This document shows, one piece after another, positions 55,912-64,000 of a DNA stretch of 64,000 bases (position 1 is the stretch's first letter; the number at the start of each line of letters is the position of its first letter). Location: positions 2,108,001 through 2,172,000 of the forward strand of contig NZ_LT900024.1 in NCBI RefSeq assembly GCF_900182925.1, given 5' to 3'. The notes under the pieces were generated by a model, which worked only from the letters and a program-made list of their open reading frames with translations, was not told the origin of the DNA and searched no databases. The stretch is from Psychrobacter sp. LV10R520-6 (lineage in GTDB: Bacteria > Pseudomonadota > Gammaproteobacteria > Pseudomonadales > Moraxellaceae). Both the position numbers and the translations under genes were made by a program.

Positions 55912-57372
55912 TTAGCCAGCATCGGCATCTAGGTTGTCAATACCGACCGCTTTTGCCGCATTCTCAATCCCAGAAGTTAGCTCTTGCAAGCTAGTGATAC
56001 CGTTCTCAATCCAGCCGCGACGAATATTTTGTTCTTTAGCAGAGATACCTTTCTCACTTACTTGTCCGACGGTAGCGATCATTTGATCGACCTTGATATT
56101 TTCTTTTTCGCCTTTGGCAACGATTATATTAAAGGCATCTTCTACTTTTTTAAAGTCCGCAGCAAGTTTGTCAGCAGCGTCTTTATGGTTAGTATCTATC
56201 AAATAGTTATTGATACCATAGCCACCGACTGATTTACCAGCGACCGTTTTATAGCTACCTTTAAAAACATTTTGAATACCAAGGGCATTATTAGCGTAGC
56301 TTAAATGAGTCAAATCACTAAAGCACTCATGCTCATCTTCTGTTGAACCCGTAACAAAGGCGACTTGCATACGCTGAGAAGCCAACTCTCCTAATGCTAA
56401 GCTACCCATTTGATACATAATTTGGTGCAGGCCGTTATTATCTTTACGCGCCAACATATCGCTACGCAAGGTATTTTCACTTTCAGGCTGCCACTCAGCT
56501 TCCATTGCGGCTAAATCATCAACCAACAATTGGGTAACTGCTTTTAGATACTGACCGCGACGATTACAAACACTCGCATCTGTATTTACACTTTCACCGC
56601 TGGTACATTGACCGGCCTCATTGGTAGAGTTAGTGATATAGTCGCTGACTGGACGATTACCAGCACCTTCGGCAACGCCATTGGTGTCTTGACCCCATAA
56701 CAAAAACTCAATCGCATGATAACCGGTAGTGACATTGGATTCGCTGCCACCAATTTCATTCATTTCTGCCAATAGCTCAGGAGTAATGGTTTTGGTATCT
56801 TGCTTCGAGCTACTAACGGTGATGCTATCACTATTGATAATATTATCTCTGCTATTATACTCGCCCGCATAGCTGTCATCGACGTAATCGATTAATGCCT
56901 CGTCAAGTGGCCATGCATTCACTTGTGCTTCCCAAGCATCAATGCTGCTAATAGCACGTTTGTCATCAGCGGTGACAAAACCTTCGTCAAAACGAAAAGT
57001 TTCAGTTTGCGAATACGGTTGACGCGCTGCTTTATAAGCCGCTTTTGCCGCATCAAGGTTCGCTTGTGTGGGCGTATCTACATAGGCATCCACTGCTGTT
57101 TGCAGTATTTTAGTGGTGTCTAATGAGTCCTTATAAGCGGCGTGTACGATGTCTACATGGCTTAGAACCAATCTATCGATACTGGCCTGTTCAGCAGTTG
57201 ACTTTTGGACACTATCACCAGCTTTGTCAGTTTGAACGGCTGTTTGCGTATCGGTGGCGACAGTGTCCTCGGCAGTCTGCTTAGTGCAACCTGTCATCAT
57301 TAATAATCCTGCAAGTGCAGCAGCTAAAGTAGTAGGTAGAATCTTGCGGCTCGTCACTGTGGTGATATTCAT
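55912..57372 (-). CDS. Imelysin-family lipoprotein (M75-like), first copy
   Basis: A 486-residue lipoprotein (lipobox LLMMTGC) with an imelysin domain. The metal-like motif GYHAIEFLLWGQD is present, as is LNAWPLDEALIDYV-like AWPLDEALIDYVDD. It is expected to face the periplasm and work in iron acquisition. The ATG at 57372 is chosen over an in-frame TTG at 57396 because GAGGA lies just upstream. It leads the operon and a Fur-like box lies 100 bp upstream. Confidence 0.92.
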   Translation of the reverse strand: MNITTVTSRKILPTTLAAALAGLLMMTGCTKQTAEDTVATDTQTAVQTDKAGDSVQKSTAEQASIDRLVLSHVDIVHAAYKDSLDTTKILQTAVDAYVDTPTQANLDAAKAAYKAARQPYSQTETFRFDEGFVTADDKRAISSIDAWEAQVNAWPLDEALIDYVDDSYAGEYNSRDNIINSDSITVSSSKQDTKTITPELLAEMNEIGGSESNVTTGYHAIEFLLWGQDTNGVAEGAGNRPVSDYITNSTNEAGQCTSGESVNTDASVCNRRGQYLKAVTQLLVDDLAAMEAEWQPESENTLRSDMLARKDNNGLHQIMYQMGSLALGELASQRMQVAFVTGSTEDEHECFSDLTHLSYANNALGIQNVFKGSYKTVAGKSVGGYGINNYLIDTNHKDAADKLAADFKKVEDAFNIIVAKGEKENIKVDQMIATVGQVSEKGISAKEQNIRRGWIENGITSLQELTSGIENAAKAVGIDNLDADAG

Positions 57373-57472
57373 ACGCGTCCTCAGAGGAATTATCAAACAA
57401 AAAAAAGCAAAAAAAAGACAAAGAAGCAGTCAATAGCTATATAATATTTAGGCCGATACAAATTATAATGTT

Positions 57473-57491
57473 ATTGATAACTATTATCAAT
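57473..57491. promoter_or_regulatory. Fur box upstream of the imelysin operon
   Basis: ATTGATAACTATTATCAAT is an almost perfect 19-bp palindrome close to the Fur consensus, placed about 100 bp before the first operon gene. Confidence 0.65.
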
Positions 57492-57701
57492 TCCTAAATT
57501 AACTCTCTTCTATTAAATATTTAATCTGATTTATCGTTAGTACTAGCTGAATTGCTCTATATTTTCACTTTGCTATTATTTTGGCTTCTTATCGTTTTCA
57601 TAAAGACATAAAAAAAGGCCAGCTTATCACCGACCCTTTTACATTGATTGATCTAGTATTTTTTAATGTTGGAACTTTTACATTAAAAGTCTCTTCATTG
57701 A

Positions 57702-58358
57702 TTAACGAACACTGTTTGTTGGCGCATTGATAGTTAGTTCAACACGACGGTTTTGCTGACGACCATAATCAGTGTTGTTGTCAGCGACTGGACGTGATTC
57801 ACCATAAGCGACTACTTGAATACGGCTAGATGACACACCGCGAGCGCTTAAGTAGTTTGCCACAGCATATGCACGATCACGTGATAGACCTTGGTTATAA
57901 GACGCTGAACCTCTGCTATCGGTGTGACCAGCAATAGTGATTGAGTTTTGATTGTACTCGCTCATAGTCGCTGCCAATTTATCAAGTGTTGGCTTGAAAC
58001 CTGAGCTTAATGTTGCATCATCAAACGAGAACGTAATATTGGCTGGCATAACTAAATCAATGTTACCATTAGCATTCGGGGTAACAGTGACACCACTGCC
58101 GGCCATTTGTTGCTCAAGCTGCTTAGCCTGACGCTCCATGTAATAACCAACACCAGCACCTAGTGCTGCGCCAATAGCGGCGTCACGACCGGTTTTGTCC
58201 CCGCCAGTTGCTTTTGAAATAACAGCGCCACCAGCAGCACCAGCTAAAGTACCGATAGCTGTTTTGTTCAAACGTTGCTGTCCGGTGTTGGGATCAGTAG
58301 TACAACCGCTCAGTGCTAGACCTGATGCTACTGCTACAATCATTAATTGGTTACGCAT
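57702..58358 (-). CDS. OmpA-family lipoprotein with glycine zipper (YiaD-like)
   Basis: A 218-residue outer-membrane lipoprotein. Lipobox LALSGC (Cys19), glycine-zipper segments (GTLAGAAGGAVISKATGG and GAALGAGVGYYMERQ), then a peptidoglycan-binding OmpA C-domain with TIAGHTDSRGSASYNQGLS and YGESRPVADN. Likely links the outer membrane to peptidoglycan. GAGG lies upstream of the ATG. Confidence 0.92.
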   Translation of the reverse strand: MRNQLMIVAVASGLALSGCTTDPNTGQQRLNKTAIGTLAGAAGGAVISKATGGDKTGRDAAIGAALGAGVGYYMERQAKQLEQQMAGSGVTVTPNANGNIDLVMPANITFSFDDATLSSGFKPTLDKLAATMSEYNQNSITIAGHTDSRGSASYNQGLSRDRAYAVANYLSARGVSSSRIQVVAYGESRPVADNNTDYGRQQNRRVELTINAPTNSVR

Positions 58359-58869
58359 GATATTTTCCTCTGAAGTTAAAAATTATAAACAAAGTATGCT
58401 TTTAGATTCTACGCTTTTTGTGAAGCTTATCGATTAGATCTTATTGACTAATATTTTATAGGGTGTCACTAATACTAACCATTAGTATGTCAAGAGCAAC
58501 CTAACTATGTGTAATATTTTGTCACATCTATGTATAGGAAGTGCATGATGCTTTGCGCTCATTTTTGCGCTCAGTAACGGTGACCCCTTTTATGTTTCAT
58601 AGAATTTTTATATAAAACAAAGTAGGTATTATAGTGTTTCGCTTAAAGCAAACTATTGTTAATAAAAATAAAATAGATATGCTGAAAATTGATACACTGA
58701 TGGTCACGTTAACACTCGTACACTGTTATTGATTTCTGCTAAAATCATGCCCTAATCATAGCTAAATGGTATTAATATTGCGGTGCTACTAGCTGCTATC
58801 GCTCTAAAGATCACTGTCCTAAAAAAAGATAACTTAGAAACTAATAATATCGAAACTCAAGGATTGAAC
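58359..58869. other. Gene-free region upstream of the acyltransferase
   Basis: About 510 bp holding the divergent promoters of the OmpA-family gene and the acyltransferase. No terminator, RNA or repeat was recognised. An in-frame extension of the acyltransferase up to 58783 has no ribosome site. Confidence 0.4.
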
Positions 58870-59814
58870 ATGAAATTGACATCTGCCATACAAAAATTAC
58901 ATGACCGCGCGCCTAAAGTGGGTAAAGCGGTTTCTCTGGTCACGGCTACGAGTGCTATCACTGCCACCAGTCTCGCCGCAGGGCTACCCGTATGGCTAAT
59001 GGGTGCAACCAAAATGATTACAGGCGCGGCTATTGCCGATAAGACGGTGATCCAAGTTACCAATGCTTGGATCAACAGCAATAATGCCTTAATTGATAAT
59101 ATTTTGCCACGCAAAGACTGGCGCATCAGCCTACCTGAGGATGTGGATACCCAGGGTAAATACTTGCTTATCAGTAACCATCAGTCGTGGGTAGATACCA
59201 GTATCGTGCAATATATCAGTGAAAAACGCTTGCCTTTGACGCGATTTTTTACCAAATTTGAGCTGATATACATTCCTGTAATAGGACAAGCCTTTTATTT
59301 TTTAGACTTTCCAATGATGCGTCGGCATTCTAAAGACGCCATCGCTAAGAACCCTGCTCTGCAAGGCAAAGATATCGAAGAGGCAAAACGCGCCTGCGCC
59401 CTACTAAAAAACAAGCCTTTTACCCTCCTCAATTATTTGGAAGGTACGCGTTTTACGCCAGCCAAACGCGATAAGCAGCAATCGCCTTATCAGCATTTGC
59501 TCAAGCCACGTGCTGGTGGATTGGCCTTAGCCATTAGTGCCTTAGGCGAGGAAGTCGATGCCATCTTAGACATGACCATTGTCTATCCTGATGGCATACC
59601 GACTTATAGTGATTTATGGAAAGGCAATATTAAGCGCTTGGGCGTTGATGTTCGACATATCAAGATGCCAGACGCTTTATTTACTGCTATTCAAAATGGT
59701 GGTTACGAGAGTGATGAGGCTATCAAGGCGCAAATGTTCGACTGGGTGGAGCAAGTATGGCATCAAAAAGATCAGCTGATTACTAAGATGCTTGCCGAAT
59801 TTGATACCGTCTAA
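58870..59814 (+). CDS. Acyltransferase, PlsC/YihG-like
   Basis: A 314-residue membrane-associated 1-acyl-glycerol-phosphate-type acyltransferase. Hydrophobic N-terminal segment; motif I SNHQSWVDTSI (H-x4-D), motif II FFTKFELIYIPVIGQAFYFLDFPMMRR, motif III NYLEGTRFTPAKRD. This pattern is close to E. coli YihG. Probable role is lysophospholipid acylation. The ATG at 58870 follows AAGGA. Confidence 0.88.
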   Translation: MKLTSAIQKLHDRAPKVGKAVSLVTATSAITATSLAAGLPVWLMGATKMITGAAIADKTVIQVTNAWINSNNALIDNILPRKDWRISLPEDVDTQGKYLLISNHQSWVDTSIVQYISEKRLPLTRFFTKFELIYIPVIGQAFYFLDFPMMRRHSKDAIAKNPALQGKDIEEAKRACALLKNKPFTLLNYLEGTRFTPAKRDKQQSPYQHLLKPRAGGLALAISALGEEVDAILDMTIVYPDGIPTYSDLWKGNIKRLGVDVRHIKMPDALFTAIQNGGYESDEAIKAQMFDWVEQVWHQKDQLITKMLAEFDTV

Positions 59815-60063
59815 CACCTTGTGATAATACGACCCTGAGGCTAAAAACCGCTTGATTGACGGATTAAGATAACGAGTTAGATGGTAGTAGTGACTGCTAT
59901 GGCATTAAGTCAAAATGGTGATAACATCGCCTTTCGCTATTTTTTATTTATAATGTCCGATTATAATGGCTGACGGGTTGTTTTTAGGTATTATTCATTG
60001 ATAATGTTAGTGAATATTAAAGCTTACCGTTTACTTAATAGCCACTCACTATATATATAAGGT

Positions 60064-61173
60064 ATGACTGTGTCCGCCTCTCCTGCTGCTAACCCGCCTA
60101 CAAACTCAAAGCCATTGCCCAACCAGTCTAAAAATCCTCTAGATACTCGGTCGCAACAACCTCAGCGTCCCATGCGTCCAAAGCCAAACCGTCTAAAGCT
60201 CACCTATGATATTGTGATGATTATCGCTATCAGTATTGATTTATTACTGATCAGTGTTGATGCTATTTTGATGAGTAACTTCAGTAGCAATGTCGCAGGG
60301 TGGCTGGCGCTCAGCGATGGACTGAGCTGGTATCAAAGCACCTTACACGATCCATTACGTACGGCTGGTGGGTTTTTTACCCTATTCTTGATTGGTGAGC
60401 TAATATTACGCTGGGCTATTGCCATTAAAGAGCAAGTCTATTATCGCTGGTTCTTCTTTCCCTTTGTGCATTGGTATGAAGTGCTGGGCTGTTTTCCGCA
60501 GCTACGTGCATTACGGTTGTTTCGAGCAGTAGTCATCGGTCGGCGTCTATATCAGCTGGGTTATCAAGTTCTACCGCAGCCGTGGCTCAACCGTATTAAG
60601 TTTTATATTAACTTAGTTTTAGAAGAGCTGTCCGATCGCGTTGTTCTGACCACCATTCATAATTATCGGCAACAGCTAACCGATCCTGAAATGCAACAGT
60701 CATTGATTGAATCAACCATTGGCCGTAATCGTGAAGAAATTGAGTCAGTACTGCTGTCTTTATTACGTAAAGAGTTGGCGCCACAATTACAAAAATTGAC
60801 TGACACCTCAGAGGGTGGCAATTTAATAGCGAGCGAAGTCGGTAAGGCGATCCAAAACGGGCTGGCCAACACTCCCGAGCTGCGCCGCTATCTACGCCTG
60901 ATACCGATCGCTGGCAGCTTGATTGAGTCGCAACTACAGCATGTCGGACAGAATATTGGTGAAAATGTCGTCCATGCGCTTAATGAGCGTCTCTTAGATG
61001 CCGAGCGTATTGACGCCTTAATGGTTGCGATTGCCCACGGTGTTGCTCATATTGATACCAATAATACAGCGCTTGATGGCCTAATAGCGCGTATCATCGC
61101 TGACAGTTTGTCAGAATTTGAAGCACAAATAAAAGTCCAGCAATGGAAGCACCAGGATATGCTTAAATTTTAG
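60064..61173 (+). CDS. Membrane protein with voltage-sensor-like segment, unknown function
   Basis: A 369-residue protein that I cannot assign to a functional family. A Pro/Asn/Gln-rich N-terminus (1-45) is followed by hydrophobic helices at about 47-72 and 101-120, an aromatic turn (YYRWFFFPFVHWYEVLGCFP) and an S4-like helix with Arg at 148, 151, 154, 160 and 161 (LRALRLFRAVVIGRRLY). No pore loop or selectivity filter follows. The rest is a long helical cytoplasmic part with repeated NREEIESVLLSLL and NTPELRRYLRLIPIAG segments. It could be an ion-transport-domain relative without a pore. The start codon choice (ATG 60064) is weakly supported. Confidence 0.75.
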   Translation: MTVSASPAANPPTNSKPLPNQSKNPLDTRSQQPQRPMRPKPNRLKLTYDIVMIIAISIDLLLISVDAILMSNFSSNVAGWLALSDGLSWYQSTLHDPLRTAGGFFTLFLIGELILRWAIAIKEQVYYRWFFFPFVHWYEVLGCFPQLRALRLFRAVVIGRRLYQLGYQVLPQPWLNRIKFYINLVLEELSDRVVLTTIHNYRQQLTDPEMQQSLIESTIGRNREEIESVLLSLLRKELAPQLQKLTDTSEGGNLIASEVGKAIQNGLANTPELRRYLRLIPIAGSLIESQLQHVGQNIGENVVHALNERLLDAERIDALMVAIAHGVAHIDTNNTALDGLIARIIADSLSEFEAQIKVQQWKHQDMLKF

Positions 61174-61393
61174 CTATTTTATGAATTGATGCCTACCAAC
61201 AAATTGTAGTTATGATTATAAGTATATTAGGCGCTGGATTATATTCTCTAGGCTAATGGGCTTGTTAAGCCCTAGTCTTCCTTAGTACACTGACCCCAAT
61301 AAGAACGCTGCCTAATAGTGTGCTGATAACTGACCTATAATAACAACTGCACCGTGATCGCAGCGATATGACTATCTCTTGAGGATTAACAGT

Positions 61394-62227
61394 ATGACGA
61401 TTTCGGATACCGACAACCAAGCCCTCTCTCCCGCCGCGCCTGCTATGACTTTTTATGGCAAGATGCTGACCTTTTCGCGCTTGCAATTGAGTACTAATGA
61501 TCTGTCTGCTATTGAGACCCAGCTTGCTGGTATGCTGAGTAATAAGACCAGCAATATTCCGGTCATTATCGATAGCGATATTGAACAAGATTTGGCGGGT
61601 TTAGTAACGCTACTGTGGTCATGGGGCCTACAACCTATCGGTGTAATTACCGGTCTGCTTGACTCACAAGCGCGCGCCCAACAATTAGCGATATTCCCAG
61701 CAGAGGGCAAGCGTATTGAGCGCATGTTACCCAGCAAAAAATCTGTACCCCCCGTCAACCAAGCAGCTGTTGATAACCGTGCAGAAAAGCCATCTGATAA
61801 TAGCATTAGCGCCGCAGCAAACAACGAAGCTGCTGAAGCGACTACCGCTACCAAACAATCAGCAGAGGCCCTACTCAGCGCCGAGCACATTACCAGCCTA
61901 ATCTATGATCAAATGCTACGCTCAGGACAAACCCTTAACCATGTCGGTGGTGATTTGATTTTGACCAATAGCGTCAATAGTGGTGCTGAAGCGATTACTG
62001 ATAATAGCTTACACGTATATGGCCGCGCACAAGGGCGCTTGGTCGCAGGAGCTACAGGTGATCGAGATGCGCGTATTTTCTGTCAAGTCTTTAATCCCTC
62101 ATTAGTGTCGGTTGCTGGCACTTATTGCTTACGAGATAATTTACCTGAGAATGTGATTGATAAACCAGTACAAGTACGCTTTATAGAAGGTCAAGGCTTA
62201 GTATTTACCATTATGGATAATGCCTGA
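61394..62227 (+). CDS. minC: Septum site-determining protein MinC
   Basis: A 277-residue inhibitor of FtsZ polymerisation. The N-domain (to about 115) carries LTFSRLQLSTNDL; an Ala/Asn/Glu linker follows; the C-domain has RSGQTLNHVGGDLILTNSVNSGAEAITDNSLHVYGRAQGRLVAGATGD, the beta-helix that binds MinD. The ATG at 61394 follows GAGG. The gap to minD is 445 bp, longer than in most minCDE operons. Confidence 0.95.
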   Translation: MTISDTDNQALSPAAPAMTFYGKMLTFSRLQLSTNDLSAIETQLAGMLSNKTSNIPVIIDSDIEQDLAGLVTLLWSWGLQPIGVITGLLDSQARAQQLAIFPAEGKRIERMLPSKKSVPPVNQAAVDNRAEKPSDNSISAAANNEAAEATTATKQSAEALLSAEHITSLIYDQMLRSGQTLNHVGGDLILTNSVNSGAEAITDNSLHVYGRAQGRLVAGATGDRDARIFCQVFNPSLVSVAGTYCLRDNLPENVIDKPVQVRFIEGQGLVFTIMDNA

Positions 62228-62672
62228 GGGCTTGTATAAGCTAGGGCTTGTATAAGCTATAGGGATTATATCTTTATTGCTTTTAACACTCGCTTTGGAC
62301 AATTGCTTTGTTAATTGATTGTTGGTTAATTCGGGCTCAACACTTTTTCTAAGCGTGCAGTTAGTATTTGGTTGAGCCGTTACTCAATAATGTAATAGGT
62401 TAAAAAAAGGTTGAGCATTAGAGTAAGTTTATTTAACAAAATTGCGCTACTATAAATCTTTAATTCAGCCACTATCTAGACTATTAGTAGGCGCTGCTGT
62501 AATGTAGCAACAAGTTACCACTTATCTAGTAGGTTTCTGTTCTTTAGTACGGACTTGCTATAAGTTTTTGTTTATTTATGCTAGGCTTACGCTCGCACGT
62601 AGCACATATATTAAAAATAAATGCGCTATTTTAGCTATTAGACATCCCATTGATTCATAGGAGTGTGCCATT
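62228..62672. other. minC-minD intergenic region
   Basis: About 445 bp with no gene. It begins with two perfect tandem copies of GGGCTTGTATAAGCTA (62228-62243, 62244-62259) directly after the minC stop. The rest probably contains a separate minDE promoter. Confidence 0.5.
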
Positions 62673-63485
62673 GTGGCAAAGATTGTTGTAATCACTTCAG
62701 GCAAAGGCGGTGTGGGTAAAACCACGACCAGCGCTTCTTTTGCTGCCGGTTTGGCATTACGTGGCTATAAGACAGTGGTCATCGATTTTGATGTGGGCCT
62801 CCGTAATCTAGACTTGATTATGGGCTGTGAGAACCGTATCGTTTATGACTTTGTTGATGTCATCAGTGGTAATGCTCGTCTGTCACAAGCACTCGTCAAA
62901 GACAAACGGTTAGAGAACTTATATATCCTACCTGCCAGTCAAACGCGTGATAAAGACGCGCTCACAGACGAAGGTGTGGCAGAGGTCATGGCTGAGCTGT
63001 CCAAGCAATTCGACTATATTATTTGCGATTCGCCAGCGGGTATTGAGCGCGGCGCGCAGCTAGCCATGTATCATGCAGATGAGGCGATTATTGTCACTAA
63101 TCCTGAGATATCTTCAGTACGTGACTCAGATCGTATCATCGGTATTTTGCAAAGCCGAACTAAAAAAGTTAAAGAAGACCAAGGCTCTATCCGTGAGCAT
63201 TTAATTATTACTCGCTATAATGCGGAACGTGCAGCAGCTAATGAGATGATGGATATTGAGACTATCTCTAACGATATCTTAAAGGTGCCATTATTAGGGG
63301 TCATCCCTGAGAGTCATTCGGTACTTGAAGCGTCTAACCATGGTGAACCGGTTATTCATTATACCGACTCAATCGCAGGCCAATGTTATGATGATATTGT
63401 CGCCCGTTTCCTAGGGGAAGAACGTCCTCTACGTCATATTGACGTGAAGAAAAAAAGTTTATTACAGCGCTGGTTTGGGGGTTAA
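62673..63485 (+). CDS. minD: Septum site-determining ATPase MinD
   Basis: A 270-residue ParA/MinD ATPase that recruits MinC to the membrane. It has the deviant Walker [11 protein letters not shown] (9-18), switch [31 protein letters not shown], and the C-terminal amphipathic membrane helix [11 protein letters not shown]. It starts with GTG, supported by GGAG upstream. Its stop overlaps the minE start. Confidence 0.98.
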   Translation: MAKIVVITSGKGGVGKTTTSASFAAGLALRGYKTVVIDFDVGLRNLDLIMGCENRIVYDFVDVISGNARLSQALVKDKRLENLYILPASQTRDKDALTDEGVAEVMAELSKQFDYIICDSPAGIERGAQLAMYHADEAIIVTNPEISSVRDSDRIIGILQSRTKKVKEDQGSIREHLIITRYNAERAAANEMMDIETISNDILKVPLLGVIPESHSVLEASNHGEPVIHYTDSIAGQCYDDIVARFLGEERPLRHIDVKKKSLLQRWFGG

Positions 63486-63778
63486 TGATGAATAAGAAAA
63501 AAGGATTTTGGAGTAACTTATTCGGTTCAGATGACCGTAATAGTGCTGGTAGTGCCAATATGGCAACTGAACGCCTAAAAGTTATCGTGGCTAGCGAAAA
63601 CCGTCTAAACAATCGTCTGACTGCCGACCGTATTGAGAAGATGAAACGCGAAATACTTGAAGTGGTCAATAAATATGTTAATGGTGTACAGATTGACGAT
63701 GTGAACATTAATCATCGTCATGAAGATACCCTTGATGTGCTAGAGATGAATATCAGCTTACCTGAGAACAAGAAATAA
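63485..63778 (+). CDS. minE: Cell division topological specificity factor MinE
   Basis: A 97-residue regulator of MinD. It carries the MinD-binding and membrane segment (KGFWSNLFG), [18 protein letters not shown], and the dimer domain [13 protein letters not shown] to LEMNISLPE. Two adjacent ATGs (63485, 63488) follow the minD stop in an overlap of the TAATG kind. Confidence 0.97.
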   Translation: MMNKKKGFWSNLFGSDDRNSAGSANMATERLKVIVASENRLNNRLTADRIEKMKREILEVVNKYVNGVQIDDVNINHRHEDTLDVLEMNISLPENKK

Positions 63779-63844
63779 ACTTTTTGAGTATCTACGTGTT
63801 ATAAGATCGACGCGTTAGCAATTTAATAACATAGAAATCCAAAT

Positions 63845-63883
63845 AAAAAAAAGCCCTCAGCAGCGTACTGAGGGCTTTTTTTT
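63845..63883 (+). terminator. Terminator after minE
   Basis: AAAGCCCTCAG and CTGAGGGCTTT arms with A- and T-runs, suitable for both strands. Confidence 0.92.
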
Positions 63884-63907
63884 ATTCAGTTTGTTACGGC
63901 TAAACCA

Positions 63908-64000
63908 TTACTTCATCCGGTTGATTAGCTTATCTTTTAAGATAAACTGATGATATAAGGCCGCGCTAATATGCAATAGCGTAAAGGCTATAATCATCGG
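63908..64000 (-). CDS. Cytochrome b561-family protein, C-terminal part
   Basis: Only the last 30 codons are in the window. The reading LLHISAALYHQFILKDKLINRMK matches the end of bacterial cytochrome b561 proteins, with His in the last membrane helix (LLH..AALYHQF) as haem ligands. The protein continues beyond the window. Confidence 0.8.
   Translation of the reverse strand, partial: PMIIAFTLLHISAALYHQFILKDKLINRMK

Noticed and set aside
1..64000. CRISPR array, prophage, toxin-antitoxin or restriction genes
   Set aside because: No regularly spaced repeats, phage structural genes or defence-family proteins were seen on either strand.

Overview
The window reads as a chromosomal segment of a Moraxellaceae gammaproteobacterium, most likely Psychrobacter. 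This is inferred from moderate AT-richness, the style of the encoded proteins, and housekeeping sets (glyQ-glyS, minCDE, oxyR/ahpCF, zapA) that look closest to that group. No database search was possible, so the genus is inference.

Layout. (1) 1-6.3 kb: zapA, then a small hairpin MITE with IS982-type ends. A complete IS110-family element sits inside it, and its bridge RNA can be read guide by guide from the sequence. Next come a small membrane/zinc-finger gene, glyS-glyQ and a PspC-domain gene. (2) 6.3-8.2 kb: debris, with an IS5-family fragment and a DcaP-like porin lacking its N-terminus. (3) 8.2-30.7 kb: a catabolic island. It holds a TRAP transporter (dctPQM-like), paaJ-E-D-C-B-A, a hotdog thioesterase and paaG on the minus strand. 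paaN-H-I-K and two enoyl-CoA hydratases lie divergently on the plus strand. After an IS3-family relic come an aldehyde dehydrogenase and a copper amine oxidase. Together they suggest the route 2-phenylethylamine (or a similar amine) -> phenylacetaldehyde -> phenylacetate -> phenylacetyl-CoA -> epoxide -> ring opening -> beta-oxidation. No dedicated regulator is visible. (4) 31.5-33.5 kb: three nested mobile elements, an IS982-family copy inside an IS1-family copy inside an IS3-type relic, each of the two insertions with a clear target duplication. tRNA-Gly(GCC) follows. (5) 34.6-37.8 kb: M48 lipoprotein peptidase, BolA, SirB2-like protein, a lipoprotein and a TrxC-like thioredoxin. A methyltransferase gene lies between trxC and a degenerate copy of the trxC 5' end. 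(6) 38.9-44.7 kb: a sulfide/persulfide locus with a BigR-like ArsR regulator, an ETHE1-like persulfide dioxygenase, DUF2892, a SulP transporter, two separate DUF442-type proteins and a BASS-family transporter. (7) 44.8-49.3 kb: peroxide defence (ahpF, ahpC, oxyR), with a duplicated 3' fragment of ahpF. (8) 49.3-57.5 kb: a TPMT-like methyltransferase, a YgjP-like metallopeptidase and an imelysin / di-haem oxidoreductase / imelysin / DUF1513 iron operon behind Fur-like boxes. A 25-bp tandem duplication frameshifts the oxidoreductase. (9) 57.7-64 kb: OmpA-family lipoprotein, acyltransferase, a protein with a voltage-sensor-like segment, minCDE and the end of a cytochrome b561 gene.

The strongest discovery candidate is the IS110 element at 593-1814. 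Its upstream RNA carries two loops whose four guide segments match or complement the left target, right target, right element end and left element end around a CT core. Removing the element restores a near-perfect hairpin arm in the MITE, which independently fixes the insertion point.
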